From positions 25,121 to 89,120 of the forward strand of contig CADEEL010000003.1 of NCBI GenBank assembly GCA_902826335.1: 64,000 nt of DNA, read 5' to 3'. Of the stretch, positions 53,328 to 62,112 are shown in pieces. Origin of the DNA: an uncultured Alphaproteobacteria bacterium. Its GTDB lineage: Bacteria > Pseudomonadota > Alphaproteobacteria > Caulobacterales > Aquidulcibacteraceae. The notes under the pieces were generated by a model. The model saw only the letters and a list, made by a program, of their open reading frames with translations. It made no database searches and was not told where the DNA came from. Every line of letters begins with the position of its first letter. The stretch's first letter is position 1. The position numbers were made by a program, and so were the translations under genes.

Positions 53328-53426
53328 GGATTTGACCGCACGTGGCGCATTTGTAATTGCGACACCGCCTTCGTTCAGCGCCCGTTCAGGTGAAGCGTTG
53401 GCGAACTGCGACCAACGAGGCGGGCG

Positions 53427-54167
53427 ATGCATGATAGAAGAAGTTTGCTGGCAAATATCGCGGCGGCCGCAGCATGGGGCGCGACGGCAGCTTTGACCCC
53501 GGCGCAGGCGCAGAACTCTGACATTCACCCCAATCAATCACTGCGAGTTAACGGGCGCACACGTCGCTATCGGCTCGTCACCCCGTCTTCCGCACGCGCC
53601 GGCGCGCCGCTGCTGATCGCATTGCACGGCATGGGCGTCGATTCCATATCTTTGATGCCGCTCTATTCCGGGCTCGACGACTTGGCGCGCGCTAATGGGG
53701 CTGTGCTCGTCTATCCAGCCGCCCTCGAAAATCACTGGCCGCTCTCGTTCGGGGGAAATCTAGCCACGGAGTTGCGATTTCTCGACGCTCTGGTCGAGCG
53801 CCTGCAGGCCGTGCACAGAACGAACCCGCGTCAAATCTACCTGCTGGGCATGTCAAATGGCGGCTATTTCGCGGTTGTTGTCGCCTCGCGACGATCCGAG
53901 CATCTTGCCGGCCTCGCCGTGCATTCGGGCTCGGCCGGCGTCTTGGGCGTAGGCTTCCAAACTGCGCGCAAGTTTCCAGTTTATATCGCCCATGGCGCCG
54001 ACGATCCGATCATCAATGTGCGCGATGGGCGTTGGCTCGGCGCCATGTTTGAACGCATGGGACACCCCACACGCTATGAAGAGATCGCCGGCCTCGGTCA
54101 TATATGGGCGCGCGATGGGGGGCTGAACGATCGCATATGGGCGCACTGGCGCAGGCATCCGGCGTGA
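53427..54167 (+). CDS. Secreted LpqC/PHB-depolymerase-like esterase
   Basis: 246 residues. The RRSLLANIAAAAAWGATAAL start has a twin-arginine-like signal, with cleavage near AQAQ. The hydrolase core has ALHGMGVDS, Ser143 in LLGMSNGGYFAVVV, Asp in AHGADDPIIN and His in GLGHIWARDG. It probably cleaves ester bonds of polyesters or feruloyl-type substrates. It is followed after 17 bases by the sialidase-like gene on the same strand. Confidence 0.87.
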   Translation: MHDRRSLLANIAAAAAWGATAALTPAQAQNSDIHPNQSLRVNGRTRRYRLVTPSSARAGAPLLIALHGMGVDSISLMPLYSGLDDLARANGAVLVYPAALENHWPLSFGGNLATELRFLDALVERLQAVHRTNPRQIYLLGMSNGGYFAVVVASRRSEHLAGLAVHSGSAGVLGVGFQTARKFPVYIAHGADDPIINVRDGRWLGAMFERMGHPTRYEEIAGLGHIWARDGGLNDRIWAHWRRHPA

Positions 54168-54184
54168 ACCGAGGGAGGCGCACG

Positions 54185-55381
54185 ATGAGCATGCGTCTAA
54201 CGGGGCTGCTCGTAGCGCTGTTCGCATGGGCGGGTGCAGCCCACGCCCAGCCAGGCGTTGGAGCGGAAGTCGATTGCTCGCCCCCGGCCCGGCAATGCCC
54301 GCTGATTGAGATTGTTGGCGATCGCGCCTCCTCAACACGCACATTCACCGGATTTGCAGACCCGGCACTCATCGCCGATCCGCTTGTCGCGGGCCGACTA
54401 TGGATGGCCTACTCCTATCTTGGAGGCAGACCCGCGCAGCGCGCGGACGGTCGACCGGTGGGCGTACCTCATGCCTCGACACACCTTGCGCGCAGTGATG
54501 ATTCCGGCCGCACTTGGTATTTTGACACGGTGCTGTGGGATTCAGAACTGGTCGACGATCCCGAGGGGCGCGGACCGCCAAGCTATTTCGGTTCGGAGAC
54601 CCCATCCTTGGCCGTTTTGCGCGCAGGCGCCGAGACAACTTGGTTCAGTGTCCGCCTGTCGTATTTTCTTGAGCCCGTCACCGCCTATGAGCCGCGCTAC
54701 GCGACAGGCTGGACCATGCGTGTGGCGCGCGCGACGGGGCCATCTCCGGCTGCGCTCGCGGTTGCGGCCGAGGTTGTTCTGGGCGTGCGTACGACAGCCC
54801 TGGGATATGGAGCGCATGTCGATCTCAACGCGCTTGCGCCCGATCTCACCGACTGCGCGATGTGGAACAACCCCGTTGTCGCCATCGAAGCTGGGAGGCT
54901 GTTTCTGATCGCTGAATGCCTCGCTTTCGACGGCCGCAATATCAATCTCGACGCCACGCGCATGGTGGTGTTGAGCACGAACGCGACCGGCGAAGTGGCG
55001 CAATGGCGGTGGCGCTATGATGGCGTGCTGGCGGATCGGACCCTGGCGCGTGCTGTGGGCGGGGAAAGGCTTGTATCGGCGACCATAGTGCGCGGCGCCG
55101 ACGGCGCGCTCCTGTTCATCGCGACACCGCATATTGGGCGCGAAGTTTTCGGCCAAGGTTGCGTCGTCATGGAGTTGGACAGCCTCGCGCCGCCACGCGT
55201 ACGCCGCGACTCGGCCGGCGCTCCGGTCGTGCGAGCACGGCAAACTTCGCGCGCCGACCGCCATTTCCGAACCGGCGCATGCGCCTATCATCCTGCTTCC
55301 GTGACCGGCCTCATAACCGTCGAGGCGCATACAACGCGCGGCTTACGCGCCGCGCTACGCGCCACAGGGTTGCGGCCGTAG
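54185..55381 (+). CDS. Secreted sialidase/BNR-like protein
   Basis: 398 residues. Signal peptide MSMRLTGLLVALFAWAGAAH, then a beta-propeller-like region with an Asp-box (ARSDDSGRTWYF). Only one clear Asp-box is visible, and the catalytic Arg triad of true sialidases was not identified, so enzyme activity is unproven. A strong GAGGGAGG precedes the ATG at 54185; the longer frame upstream overlaps the esterase gene. It is co-directional with the esterase. Confidence 0.75.
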   Translation: MSMRLTGLLVALFAWAGAAHAQPGVGAEVDCSPPARQCPLIEIVGDRASSTRTFTGFADPALIADPLVAGRLWMAYSYLGGRPAQRADGRPVGVPHASTHLARSDDSGRTWYFDTVLWDSELVDDPEGRGPPSYFGSETPSLAVLRAGAETTWFSVRLSYFLEPVTAYEPRYATGWTMRVARATGPSPAALAVAAEVVLGVRTTALGYGAHVDLNALAPDLTDCAMWNNPVVAIEAGRLFLIAECLAFDGRNINLDATRMVVLSTNATGEVAQWRWRYDGVLADRTLARAVGGERLVSATIVRGADGALLFIATPHIGREVFGQGCVVMELDSLAPPRVRRDSAGAPVVRARQTSRADRHFRTGACAYHPASVTGLITVEAHTTRGLRAALRATGLRP

Positions 55382-55384
55382 GAG

Positions 55385-55445
55385 AAGCGCACGCGCAGCC
55401 GATGGCGCGCACGCCGCCCGTGTAAAGTTTCAGACGCACGCGCCC
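55385..55445 (-). pseudogene. Remnant of an argG 3' fragment
   Basis: On the minus strand this stretch encodes GRVRLKLYTGGVRAIGCACA followed by SP. Intact argG (1.2 kb away on the same strand) encodes [20 protein letters not shown] at the equivalent place; 12 of the 14 residues VRLKLYTGGVRAIG are identical. There is no start or flanking argG sequence. It lies just after the sialidase-like gene's stop. Confidence 0.6.
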
Positions 55446-55588
55446 GGACAGCATGTTGATCCGCGCCCCACGTCGCACGCGCTGAATGCGCCGGCGAATC
55501 GTTGGAATCCGCCAAACGCACTCACGTTGACACTTTGTCGATTCGCCACCCTCACTGCCGCCATCTTTCTGGGGATGGGAGAGCCGGC

Positions 55589-56458
55589 ATGATGGGTTTG
55601 CGCGCGCGCTTGATCGCGCTCGTCTTCGGCGTCGCGATCGCCGGCGCGCTGTCGGCGTGCGCCACGCATGAAGAGCCAGCCGCCCCAATCGCCGCCGCGG
55701 CGCAGTGCTATTGGCTCTCCAATGCGGGCGCGGGCTGGGTGGCGCGGCCCGATCTATCGGAAGCCGAAATGTGCTTCGAGATGGATAGCTGCTCAGGTGG
55801 CGTGGGGCTATCGGGCGGCGGTTGCTACAAATGGGCGATTGGCGCGGACGCGCCAGCCATTCCCTGGTCCGAGCTCGGCCTTGCGCCATTGTCCCGCGCG
55901 GCGCCGGCCGCCGAATCGCGAAACCCGGCGGCGCCCGCCAACACACAGCTCGCCGCCGATATTCCCCCGCCCCAGGATATCTACCAAGGCGATTTCGAGC
56001 GGACGAGCGAATGCACCAATGACGCCTGCACGCCGCCTTCCGCGCGCATCGTCATCGCCACGCCAATTTATGCGCGCACCGATCGGTCCTCGCCGCTTGT
56101 TGGCGAAGTCGCGGCGAACGAGTGCGTGAGGCCGGAAGATTATAGAATTCTCTCAACGCCGCTGCGCGGCGTGGTGCTCACGCCGTTTGGCCCATTCGCT
56201 GCGGGCGATGTGATCTACCACTTGGCCGATGTCGGTGAGGGATTATCCACCTTTTGGCGGCGGGGCGAATATGTGGAGGAATTCTATGACGGTTCTGCAG
56301 TCCGATGGGACGAACCATCAAGCCCTCCCGCTCCAAGAGTGGGCAATTGGATGGAGCTCACGCGCGCCAATGGCATGCGCGGCTGGGCGCTGATGCCTGA
56401 AATGAATATCGACGGATGCGCCTTCGTGATGCAGAGATCGCGCGCGGCCAATCGATGA
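55589..56458 (+). CDS. Putative Cys-containing lipoprotein, function unknown
   Basis: 289 residues from the ATG at 55589 (55592 also possible). Lipobox LSAC in LIALVFGVAIAGALSACATH. The mature part has repeated cysteines (AQCYWLSN, MCFEMDSCSGG, GGCYKW, SECTNDACTPP) likely in disulfides, and an SH3-like region near ARIVIATPIYARTDRSSPLV and NGMRGWALMPEMN, reminiscent of bacterial SH3 domains that bind cell wall. No firm family. It is convergent with argG. Confidence 0.75.
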   Translation: MMGLRARLIALVFGVAIAGALSACATHEEPAAPIAAAAQCYWLSNAGAGWVARPDLSEAEMCFEMDSCSGGVGLSGGGCYKWAIGADAPAIPWSELGLAPLSRAAPAAESRNPAAPANTQLAADIPPPQDIYQGDFERTSECTNDACTPPSARIVIATPIYARTDRSSPLVGEVAANECVRPEDYRILSTPLRGVVLTPFGPFAAGDVIYHLADVGEGLSTFWRRGEYVEEFYDGSAVRWDEPSSPPAPRVGNWMELTRANGMRGWALMPEMNIDGCAFVMQRSRAANR

Positions 56459-56492
56459 ATGCCGGAATCAACGAGCGATAGAGATGCGCTCC

Positions 56493-57764
56493 CTACTCAT
56501 TCTTCCCGCGCCTTTTATCCCGCTCGGCGGCGATGCGCAGACGGAGCGCAGTCAATTTGATAAAGCCTTCGGCGTCGGCCTGGTTATAGCCGCCGGCTTC
56601 GTCGAAGCCGACCAAAGCTTTTGAATAAAGCGAATACGGTGAGGCGCGGCCGATGACGCGCACGCCGCCCTTATAGAGCTTCAAGCGCACAATTCCCGCC
56701 ACGCTTTCCTGGCTTTCATCGATGGCGGCCTGCAGCATGCGGCGCTCCGGCGTCCACCAGAAGCCATTGTAAATGAGTGTTGCGTAGCGCGGCATCAGCT
56801 CATCCTTCAAATGCATGGCGCCGCGATCGAGCGTGATGGACTCAATCGCGCGGTGCGCGTGCCAGAGAATGGTTCCACCGGGCGTTTCGTAATAACCGCG
56901 CGACTTCATGCCGACGAAGCGGTTTTCCACCAGATCGAGCCCGCCGATGGCGTGCTTCTTACCCAGGCGATTGAGTTCGGCGAGCAGCTCATGGGCCTTC
57001 ATGCGCTTGCCATCGAGCGCGATGAGATCGCCGCGTTCGAATTCGAGCGCGACGATCTCGGCCTTGTCCGGCGCCTCCTCCGGCGTGATCGTGCGGCGAT
57101 CCGCGCGTTTGGAGACGATGTCCGGCACTTCCGTATCCGGATCTTCGAGCGCGAGCCCTTCGGACGACGTGTGCAGCAGGTTTGCGTCGATGGAAAAAGG
57201 CGCGGCCTCCTCCTTGCCTTTGGCGATTTCGATGCCGTGCTGCTTGGCGTAGGCGATGAGATCGGGCCGGCCTTCGAAACTCCATTCGCGCCAGGGCGCG
57301 ATGATGCGCACATCCGGCTTCAGCGCATAGTACGAGACTTCAAAGCGAACCTGATCATTGCCCTTACCGGTGGCGCCGTGGCAGACGGCGTCGGCGCCCA
57401 CAAGCGTGGCGATCTCGATCTGGCGCTTGGCGATGAGCGGGCGCGCGATCGACGTGCCCAGGAGATACTGCCCTTCATAGAGCGTGTTGGCGCGGAACAT
57501 GGGGAAGACGAATTCGCGCACGAATTCCTCGCGCAAATCGTCAATAAAAATATTCTCCGGCTTGACGCCCATCTTGAGCGCCTTCTCGCGCGCGGGCGCC
57601 AATTCCTCGCCCTGGCCGAGATCGGCGGTGAATGTCACCACCTCGCAAGCGTACGTATCTTGCAGCCATTTGAGAATGATCGAAGTGTCGAGCCCGCCGG
57701 AATAAGCGAGCACGACTTTCTTCACGGGCGTGGGCTTGGGCGTTGGCTTGGGCGCTTTTGTCAT
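56493..57764 (-). CDS. argG: Argininosuccinate synthase
   Basis: 423 residues. It joins citrulline and aspartate using ATP. The ATP-binding motif is [20 protein letters not shown] (17-36); [20 protein letters not shown] and RALVNRF-type contacts are present ([20 protein letters not shown]). The frame extends upstream to 57920 through a family B repeat, but [20 protein letters not shown] at 57764 is the credible start. A Lys/Pro-rich stretch ([14 protein letters not shown]) precedes the conserved N-terminus. Confidence 0.97.
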   Translation of the reverse strand: MTKAPKPTPKPTPVKKVVLAYSGGLDTSIILKWLQDTYACEVVTFTADLGQGEELAPAREKALKMGVKPENIFIDDLREEFVREFVFPMFRANTLYEGQYLLGTSIARPLIAKRQIEIATLVGADAVCHGATGKGNDQVRFEVSYYALKPDVRIIAPWREWSFEGRPDLIAYAKQHGIEIAKGKEEAAPFSIDANLLHTSSEGLALEDPDTEVPDIVSKRADRRTITPEEAPDKAEIVALEFERGDLIALDGKRMKAHELLAELNRLGKKHAIGGLDLVENRFVGMKSRGYYETPGGTILWHAHRAIESITLDRGAMHLKDELMPRYATLIYNGFWWTPERRMLQAAIDESQESVAGIVRLKLYKGGVRVIGRASPYSLYSKALVGFDEAGGYNQADAEGFIKLTALRLRIAAERDKRRGKNE

Positions 57765-57828
57765 GGCGCGGATGCATAGCGGGGCGCCAAGCGCGATGCT
57801 AGAGTTCGCATTTATTGAAGCGAACGCT

Positions 57829-57940
57829 CCACCAATCCCCGGGACGCCGCGAAGCGGCGGGACCGGGGCCCATAAGCCCAAGCGCTTGTGGATATGGGTC
57901 CCGGACTGAATGCCGCGCATTCATCCGGGAATGGGTGGGG
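57829..57940. repeat. Palindromic intergenic repeat, family B, copy 5
   Basis: CCACCAATCCCCGGGACGCC on the left and GCATTCATCCGGGAATGGGT on the right; internal GCCGCGAAGCGGC and a central GGGGCCCATAAG/ATGGGTCCC pair. It is located upstream of argG and of the divergent MpaB-like gene. Confidence 0.8.
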
Positions 57941-57981
57941 TGGATGCCTCAATGAACAATTGTTCGGGGCGCTCGGGCCTA

Positions 57982-58845
57982 ATGATGCGGCTCAAGGATT
58001 TCGGCGCGGCGCCGCCGGGCGTGCGCGCGGTGGATTTTTCCGCGCCCGCCGGCGCGGCGGCCTTGACGGCGCCGGACAGCGTGACGTGGCGCGTGTTCAA
58101 AAACCCCGTGGCGCTCTTCATTGGCGGGGTGACGGCTGTGCTCCTCGAACTCGCCGAGCCGCGCGTGCGCACCGGCGTGTGGGATCACACCACGTTTCGC
58201 ACCGATCCGATCGGGCGCATGCGGCGCACGGGCTATGCGGCGATGGTCACCGTTTATGCCCCGCGCGCGGCGGCGGAAGGCATGATCGCGGGCGTTTCGC
58301 GCGCGCACGCACGCGTGGCCGGTGTGACGCGCGAAGGCCTCGCCTACCGCGCCGATGATCCGGAGCTGCTCGATTGGGTGCAGGCGACGGCGGCGTTTGG
58401 ATTTTTGAACGCGTATCACCGCTTCGTACGGCCATTATCATTGGTCGAGCGCGACCGCTTCTACGCCGAAGGCGCGCCGGCCGCGGCGCTTTATGGCGCG
58501 ACGGGCGCGCCGACTTCGGAAGCCGCGTGCGAAGCCTTGCTCGCGCGCATGAAGGGCAAGCTTGCGCGGAGTGACATCATTTTTGAATTCCTGGACATCG
58601 TGCGCCGCGCACCCATCGCGCCCGCGCCGCTGCGCGGCGTGCAACACCTTTTGATCAAGGCGGCGATTGATTGTGTTCCTAAGGATGTGCGCGCGCTCTT
58701 GGGTCTTGAGACACGCTTTTCAGCGCTCGATGCGGCGCTTGTGCGCTTGCTCGGCGCTGCGGCGGATCGGATCGTGCTGAACGACGCCCCGCCGGCGCGG
58801 GCGTGCGTCAGGATGGGATTAACAGCTTCTTATCTCTATCGCTGA
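57982..58845 (+). CDS. Oxygenase MpaB-family (DUF2236) protein
   Basis: 287 residues. NPVALFIGGVTAVLLELAEP followed by RVRTGVWDHTTFRTDPIGRM and TGYAAMVTVYAPRAAAEGMI are typical of the MpaB/Lcp (latex-clearing protein) heme family. LDWVQATAAFGFLNAYHRFV is the second conserved block. Members are heme-b oxygenases in some cases; the His ligand cannot be assigned with certainty. The ATG at 57982 is chosen; 57985 and 57952 are alternatives. Confidence 0.88.
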   Translation: MMRLKDFGAAPPGVRAVDFSAPAGAAALTAPDSVTWRVFKNPVALFIGGVTAVLLELAEPRVRTGVWDHTTFRTDPIGRMRRTGYAAMVTVYAPRAAAEGMIAGVSRAHARVAGVTREGLAYRADDPELLDWVQATAAFGFLNAYHRFVRPLSLVERDRFYAEGAPAAALYGATGAPTSEAACEALLARMKGKLARSDIIFEFLDIVRRAPIAPAPLRGVQHLLIKAAIDCVPKDVRALLGLETRFSALDAALVRLLGAAADRIVLNDAPPARACVRMGLTASYLYR

Positions 58846-58873
58846 GCGCACGGCTTGCGCGACCTGGACATTT

Positions 58874-58888
58874 GTATACAATGTATAC
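58874..58888. promoter_or_regulatory. Palindromic operator of the toxin-antitoxin operon
   Basis: GTATAC-AAT-GTATAC, two 6-base palindromes forming a longer inverted repeat, 20 bases before the antitoxin ATG and immediately before its ribosome-binding site. Such sites are bound by ribbon-helix-helix antitoxins that repress their own operon. Confidence 0.55.
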
Positions 58889-58908
58889 GAGCATCCAGGG
58901 AGGTTCAA

Positions 58909-59193
58909 ATGCCTGAGTCAGAAGTCCTTTCAATCCGCCTGCCGCGCAAGGTCAAAGCCAAGCTCGAAAAGCTCGCCAAGCTTTCCGGCCGCAGCAAATC
59001 CTGGCACGCGGCCGAAGCGCTTAACGCCTATGTCGATTACCAGATGCCGATCGTGAAGAGCATTGTGGAGGCCATGGAGAACGCCAGAAACGGTGGGGTC
59101 ACCTATTCGCTGGATGAGGTTAAGGCGCGAACAGGCAAGATTATCGAGCGCGCGAAAGCCGCGAAAGCAAAACACGCAACGCGACAGAAATGA
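58909..59193 (+). CDS. Ribbon-helix-helix antitoxin (ParD/RelB type)
   Basis: 94 residues. SEVLSIRLPRKVKAKLEKLA forms the RHH DNA-binding arm; the tail (EAMENARNGGVTYSLDEVKA) would bind the toxin. GGAGGTTCAA precedes the ATG at 58909. The gene overlaps the toxin gene by four bases (ATGA), which sets the toxin level through translation coupling. Upstream lies a GTATAC-type palindrome. Confidence 0.88.
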   Translation: MPESEVLSIRLPRKVKAKLEKLAKLSGRSKSWHAAEALNAYVDYQMPIVKSIVEAMENARNGGVTYSLDEVKARTGKIIERAKAAKAKHATRQK

Positions 59194-59489
59194 GGCGAAT
59201 TCAGATCACGCCCGAGGCGCTCGCCGACCTCGAGCGTATTGCGGCCTACATTTCCTCGGACAACCCGATCGCCGCTTCCCGCATCGAAGAGCGCATCTAT
59301 GGCGCCATCGACAAGCTGGCCTTCATGCCGGCGGCGCGCGCAGGCCGCGCTGCGGGAACGTACGAAAAACCCGTGCGGGGTTTGCCTTACATCGTCGCCT
59401 TCGCTTTGCCGGACAAACTTACTTTACGCGTGCTTCGCATCATTCATTCGTCGCGCGATTGGCCCACCGGCGGATGGCCAGAGGCATAA
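59190..59489 (+). CDS. RelE/ParE-family toxin
   Basis: 99 residues. RRIQITPEALADLERIAAYI (2-21), ASRIEERIYGAIDKLAFMPA, VRGLPYIVAFALPDKLTLRV and LRIIHSSRDWP have the alpha/beta layout of ParE/RelE. RelE toxins cleave mRNA on ribosomes, ParE toxins poison gyrase; the sequence does not decide which. Its 3' end overlaps the convergent membrane-protein gene by 46 bases. Confidence 0.9.
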   Translation: MRRIQITPEALADLERIAAYISSDNPIAASRIEERIYGAIDKLAFMPAARAGRAAGTYEKPVRGLPYIVAFALPDKLTLRVLRIIHSSRDWPTGGWPEA

Positions 59490-59953
59490 GGCGGGCGCGG
59501 ACGGCCCGCGAGGAGCCAATAGAGGAGACCGGCCGCAAGGCCGTAGAGCATCGCGAGTTGCGCCACAGACAGTTGAGCTTGCGCCGAGCTCATTCCGCCC
59601 GGAAATCTTAGATCAGAATAGGTCGTCAATTGAAAGACATCTGAACGTCCATCCAATACAAATAGGAAGAAAATGCATAGAATGGGCAAAATACTCGACA
59701 CCGCGAATATCACCATATCAGCGACAGGCCGCGCCCATTTGCGATGTCGCGCGAACGGAAGCCAAATCGGCAACGCAGCGCCAGATGCCAATATGTACCA
59801 ACCTTCCGACGCTAGCACATACGACTGGAAGCCGATAACTTCAAAGTAAGGGCCCACGTTAGGAAACAAGGCCACCAGATTTGCCACGACATACATAGCC
59901 GCGCACGAAATAGCCCATGCCGCAATTGCTCGCCTCTTGCTTCCAACCGGCAT
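59444..59953 (-). CDS. Four-helix membrane protein, function unknown
   Basis: 169 residues with hydrophobic helices at about 10-30, 48-66, 79-101 and 131-148. No family is recognised. Base composition is richer in A and T than neighbouring genes, which hints at transfer. The 3' end overlaps the toxin gene by 46 bases on the opposite strand. A basic start (PVGSKRRAIAA) points to a cytoplasmic N-terminus. Confidence 0.7.
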   Translation of the reverse strand: MPVGSKRRAIAAWAISCAAMYVVANLVALFPNVGPYFEVIGFQSYVLASEGWYILASGAALPIWLPFARHRKWARPVADMVIFAVSSILPILCIFFLFVLDGRSDVFQLTTYSDLRFPGGMSSAQAQLSVAQLAMLYGLAAGLLYWLLAGRPRPPYASGHPPVGQSRDE

Positions 59954-60003
59954 GCCCTAGAATAGCCGTGCGCCGCGCATGCGACAAGATTACGGTGATA
60001 AGG

Positions 60004-61953
60004 TCACACCATCACCTGATTGCCCAGCTCCACCGCGCGCCCGATCGGGATGTGGAAGAAGTCGGTGGCGTTGGTCGCGTTGCGCGCGAGGAAGATGAAC
60101 AAATGATCCTGCCAGAGCGGCATGCCGCTGCGCTCGCTCGCCACGATGGTGCGGCGGCTTAAGAAAAAGCTGGTTTTCATGATGTCGAACTTGAGCCCCT
60201 GGGCGCGCGCGGCAGTCAGGGCCTTGACGACATTGGGCGTCTCCATGAAGCCGAACGTGAGCGTGACGCGTTTCACATCAGGCGCCAAATCCTCGATCTT
60301 AATGCGTTCGGCCTCCGGGGCGCGCGGCGTCTGCAGCGTCTTCACCGTGAGAATGATCAAGTTTTCGTGCAGCACCTGATTGTGCTTCAGATTGTGCATG
60401 AGCGCGGCGGGCGCGACCTCTGGATCGCCGGTTAGGAATATCGCCGTGCCGCGCGCGCGATGCGGCGGATGGAGCGAGAGCGTCTCGAACAATTGCATCA
60501 GGGGTTCGTCGCGCCGCACGGTTTCAGCCAGGAGGCGCGAGCCGCGCGTCCATGTCCACATGACGATGACGAGGCCCGCAGCGAGCAGGACCGGCACGAA
60601 GCCGCCTTGCAAAAACTTGGTGAGGTTGGAAGCGAGGAAAACCGCCTCGATCGCCACGAACGGAATGAGCGCGGCGAGCGCGCCGACGACCGGCCATTTC
60701 CACAGACGCCACATGACGATGAAAGCGAGGCATGAGGACATGATCATCTCGCCCGTGATGGCGATGCCATAGGCCGCCGCCAGGCGCGTCGATGACGCGA
60801 ACGCCAAGGTGAGCAGCAGCACGCCGGCGAGCAGCAGCCAATTCACCTGCGGCATATAGATCTGGCCGTATTGGGTTTCGCTGGTGCGGCGAATTTCAAG
60901 GCGCGGCAGGAAGCCGAGCTGGATCGCCTGCTGCGTCAATGAAAACGCGCCGGAGATCACGGCCTGGCTGGCGATCACGGTGGCGGCCGTCGCCAGAATG
61001 ACCAGCGGCAAGCGGAACCAATCCGGCGCGAGCATGAAGAAGGGATTTTCAACCGCCTCGGGATGAGCGAGCACCATGGCGCCCTGCCCGAAATAATTGA
61101 GCATGAGGCAGGGCAGCACGATCGCGGCCCAGCCGATGCGGATCGGCAAGCGGCCGAAATGGCCCATGTCCGCATAAAGGGCCTCCGCACCCGTCACCGC
61201 CAGGAAGACGGAGCCAAGCACGACGAAACTCAAGCCCGGATGCAAAACGATGAAGCCGATGGCGTTGGACGGGAACACCGCCGTCAGGATTTCCAAATCC
61301 TCGCGCAAATGCACCGCGCCGAGCACGCCCATGGTGAGGAACCAGACGAGTGTGATTGGGCCGAAAAAGGCGCCGACGCGCCCCGTGCCGCGGCTCTGGA
61401 TGAAAAAGAGGCCGATCAGGATGACGATAGCGATGGTCACCACCGCCTGCTGCGTGACGCGGCCTTCGAGGCCCGGCACTTCGGCGAGGCCCTCCACGGC
61501 GGAGAGCACGGAAATCGCCGGCGTGATGATGGCGTCGCCGTAAAAAAGCGATGCGCCGACGACGCCGATGATAAACAGAAGCGGCGTGCGCCGCCCCAGC
61601 GCACGCTGCGCCAATGCCGCGAGTGAGAGCGTGCCGCCCTCGCCCTTATTGTCCATCTGCATGATGATGAAGACGTATTTCAACGTCACCACGATCATCA
61701 GCGCCCAGAAGATGAGCGAGATGACGCCGATCACTTCCGCGCGGTCGAGCCCGCCCGCGGCGACATGGCGGATGGATTCCTCGAACGCATAGAGCGGGCT
61801 GGTGCCGATATCGCCGAACACGACGCCGATGGCGCCGATCAGCAGCGCCCAGAAGCCGCCGTGCTGGAGCCCGTGGCGCGCTTGCGCGCCGCGTCCTTCG
61901 GCCAAGCTCTGCGGTTTGGCTGGCGACGGCGCGTGCGCGTCCGTTTCGCCCAT
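60004..61953 (-). CDS. kup: Kup-family potassium uptake transporter
   Basis: 649 residues. About 12 helices begin with ALLIGAIGVVFGDIGTSPLY (35-54), followed by NKGEGGTLSLAALA, GASLFYGDAIITPAISVLSA and SLTQQAIQLGFLPRLEIRRT with GQIYMPQVNW. The C-terminal third is soluble (AIFLTGDPEVAPAALMHNLK). It takes up K+ with H+. It is transcribed away from htpX; a hairpin with a T-run lies between the two starts. Confidence 0.96.
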   Translation of the reverse strand: MGETDAHAPSPAKPQSLAEGRGAQARHGLQHGGFWALLIGAIGVVFGDIGTSPLYAFEESIRHVAAGGLDRAEVIGVISLIFWALMIVVTLKYVFIIMQMDNKGEGGTLSLAALAQRALGRRTPLLFIIGVVGASLFYGDAIITPAISVLSAVEGLAEVPGLEGRVTQQAVVTIAIVILIGLFFIQSRGTGRVGAFFGPITLVWFLTMGVLGAVHLREDLEILTAVFPSNAIGFIVLHPGLSFVVLGSVFLAVTGAEALYADMGHFGRLPIRIGWAAIVLPCLMLNYFGQGAMVLAHPEAVENPFFMLAPDWFRLPLVILATAATVIASQAVISGAFSLTQQAIQLGFLPRLEIRRTSETQYGQIYMPQVNWLLLAGVLLLTLAFASSTRLAAAYGIAITGEMIMSSCLAFIVMWRLWKWPVVGALAALIPFVAIEAVFLASNLTKFLQGGFVPVLLAAGLVIVMWTWTRGSRLLAETVRRDEPLMQLFETLSLHPPHRARGTAIFLTGDPEVAPAALMHNLKHNQVLHENLIILTVKTLQTPRAPEAERIKIEDLAPDVKRVTLTFGFMETPNVVKALTAARAQGLKFDIMKTSFFLSRRTIVASERSGMPLWQDHLFIFLARNATNATDFFHIPIGRAVELGNQVMV

Positions 61954-61995
61954 GATGACAGTCCCCGGCGGCCGGCCGCGCCGGTCAAAGCAGCC

Positions 61996-62015
61996 GGGCG
62001 TCTACGCCCTTTTTT
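61996..62015 (+). terminator. Terminator-like hairpin in the kup-htpX gap
   Basis: GGGCG (61996-62000), loop TCTA, CGCCC (62005-62009), then six T (62010-62015). It is oriented for the + strand but lies upstream of htpX, about 100 bases before its start, so it could be an attenuator for htpX or end an antisense transcript of the kup 5' region. The stem is only five pairs. Confidence 0.35.
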
Positions 62016-62112
62016 GCTGCGCCGCAACGCGGCCAAAACCGGCCCGCCCCCGCCAGTGGAAACCGCGCGGGCGGCTTCTCATATGAGGCGCTGAAAGGAC
62101 GTGAACCCACCG

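Noticed and set aside
55311-55946. 211-residue minus-strand frame containing the argG-like peptide
   Set aside because: Only about 20 codons resemble argG; the remainder is the shadow of neighbouring genes.
57765-57920. N-terminal extension of argG through the family B repeat
   Set aside because: The extra 52 residues are translated repeat sequence; conserved ArgG homology starts at the ATG at 57764.
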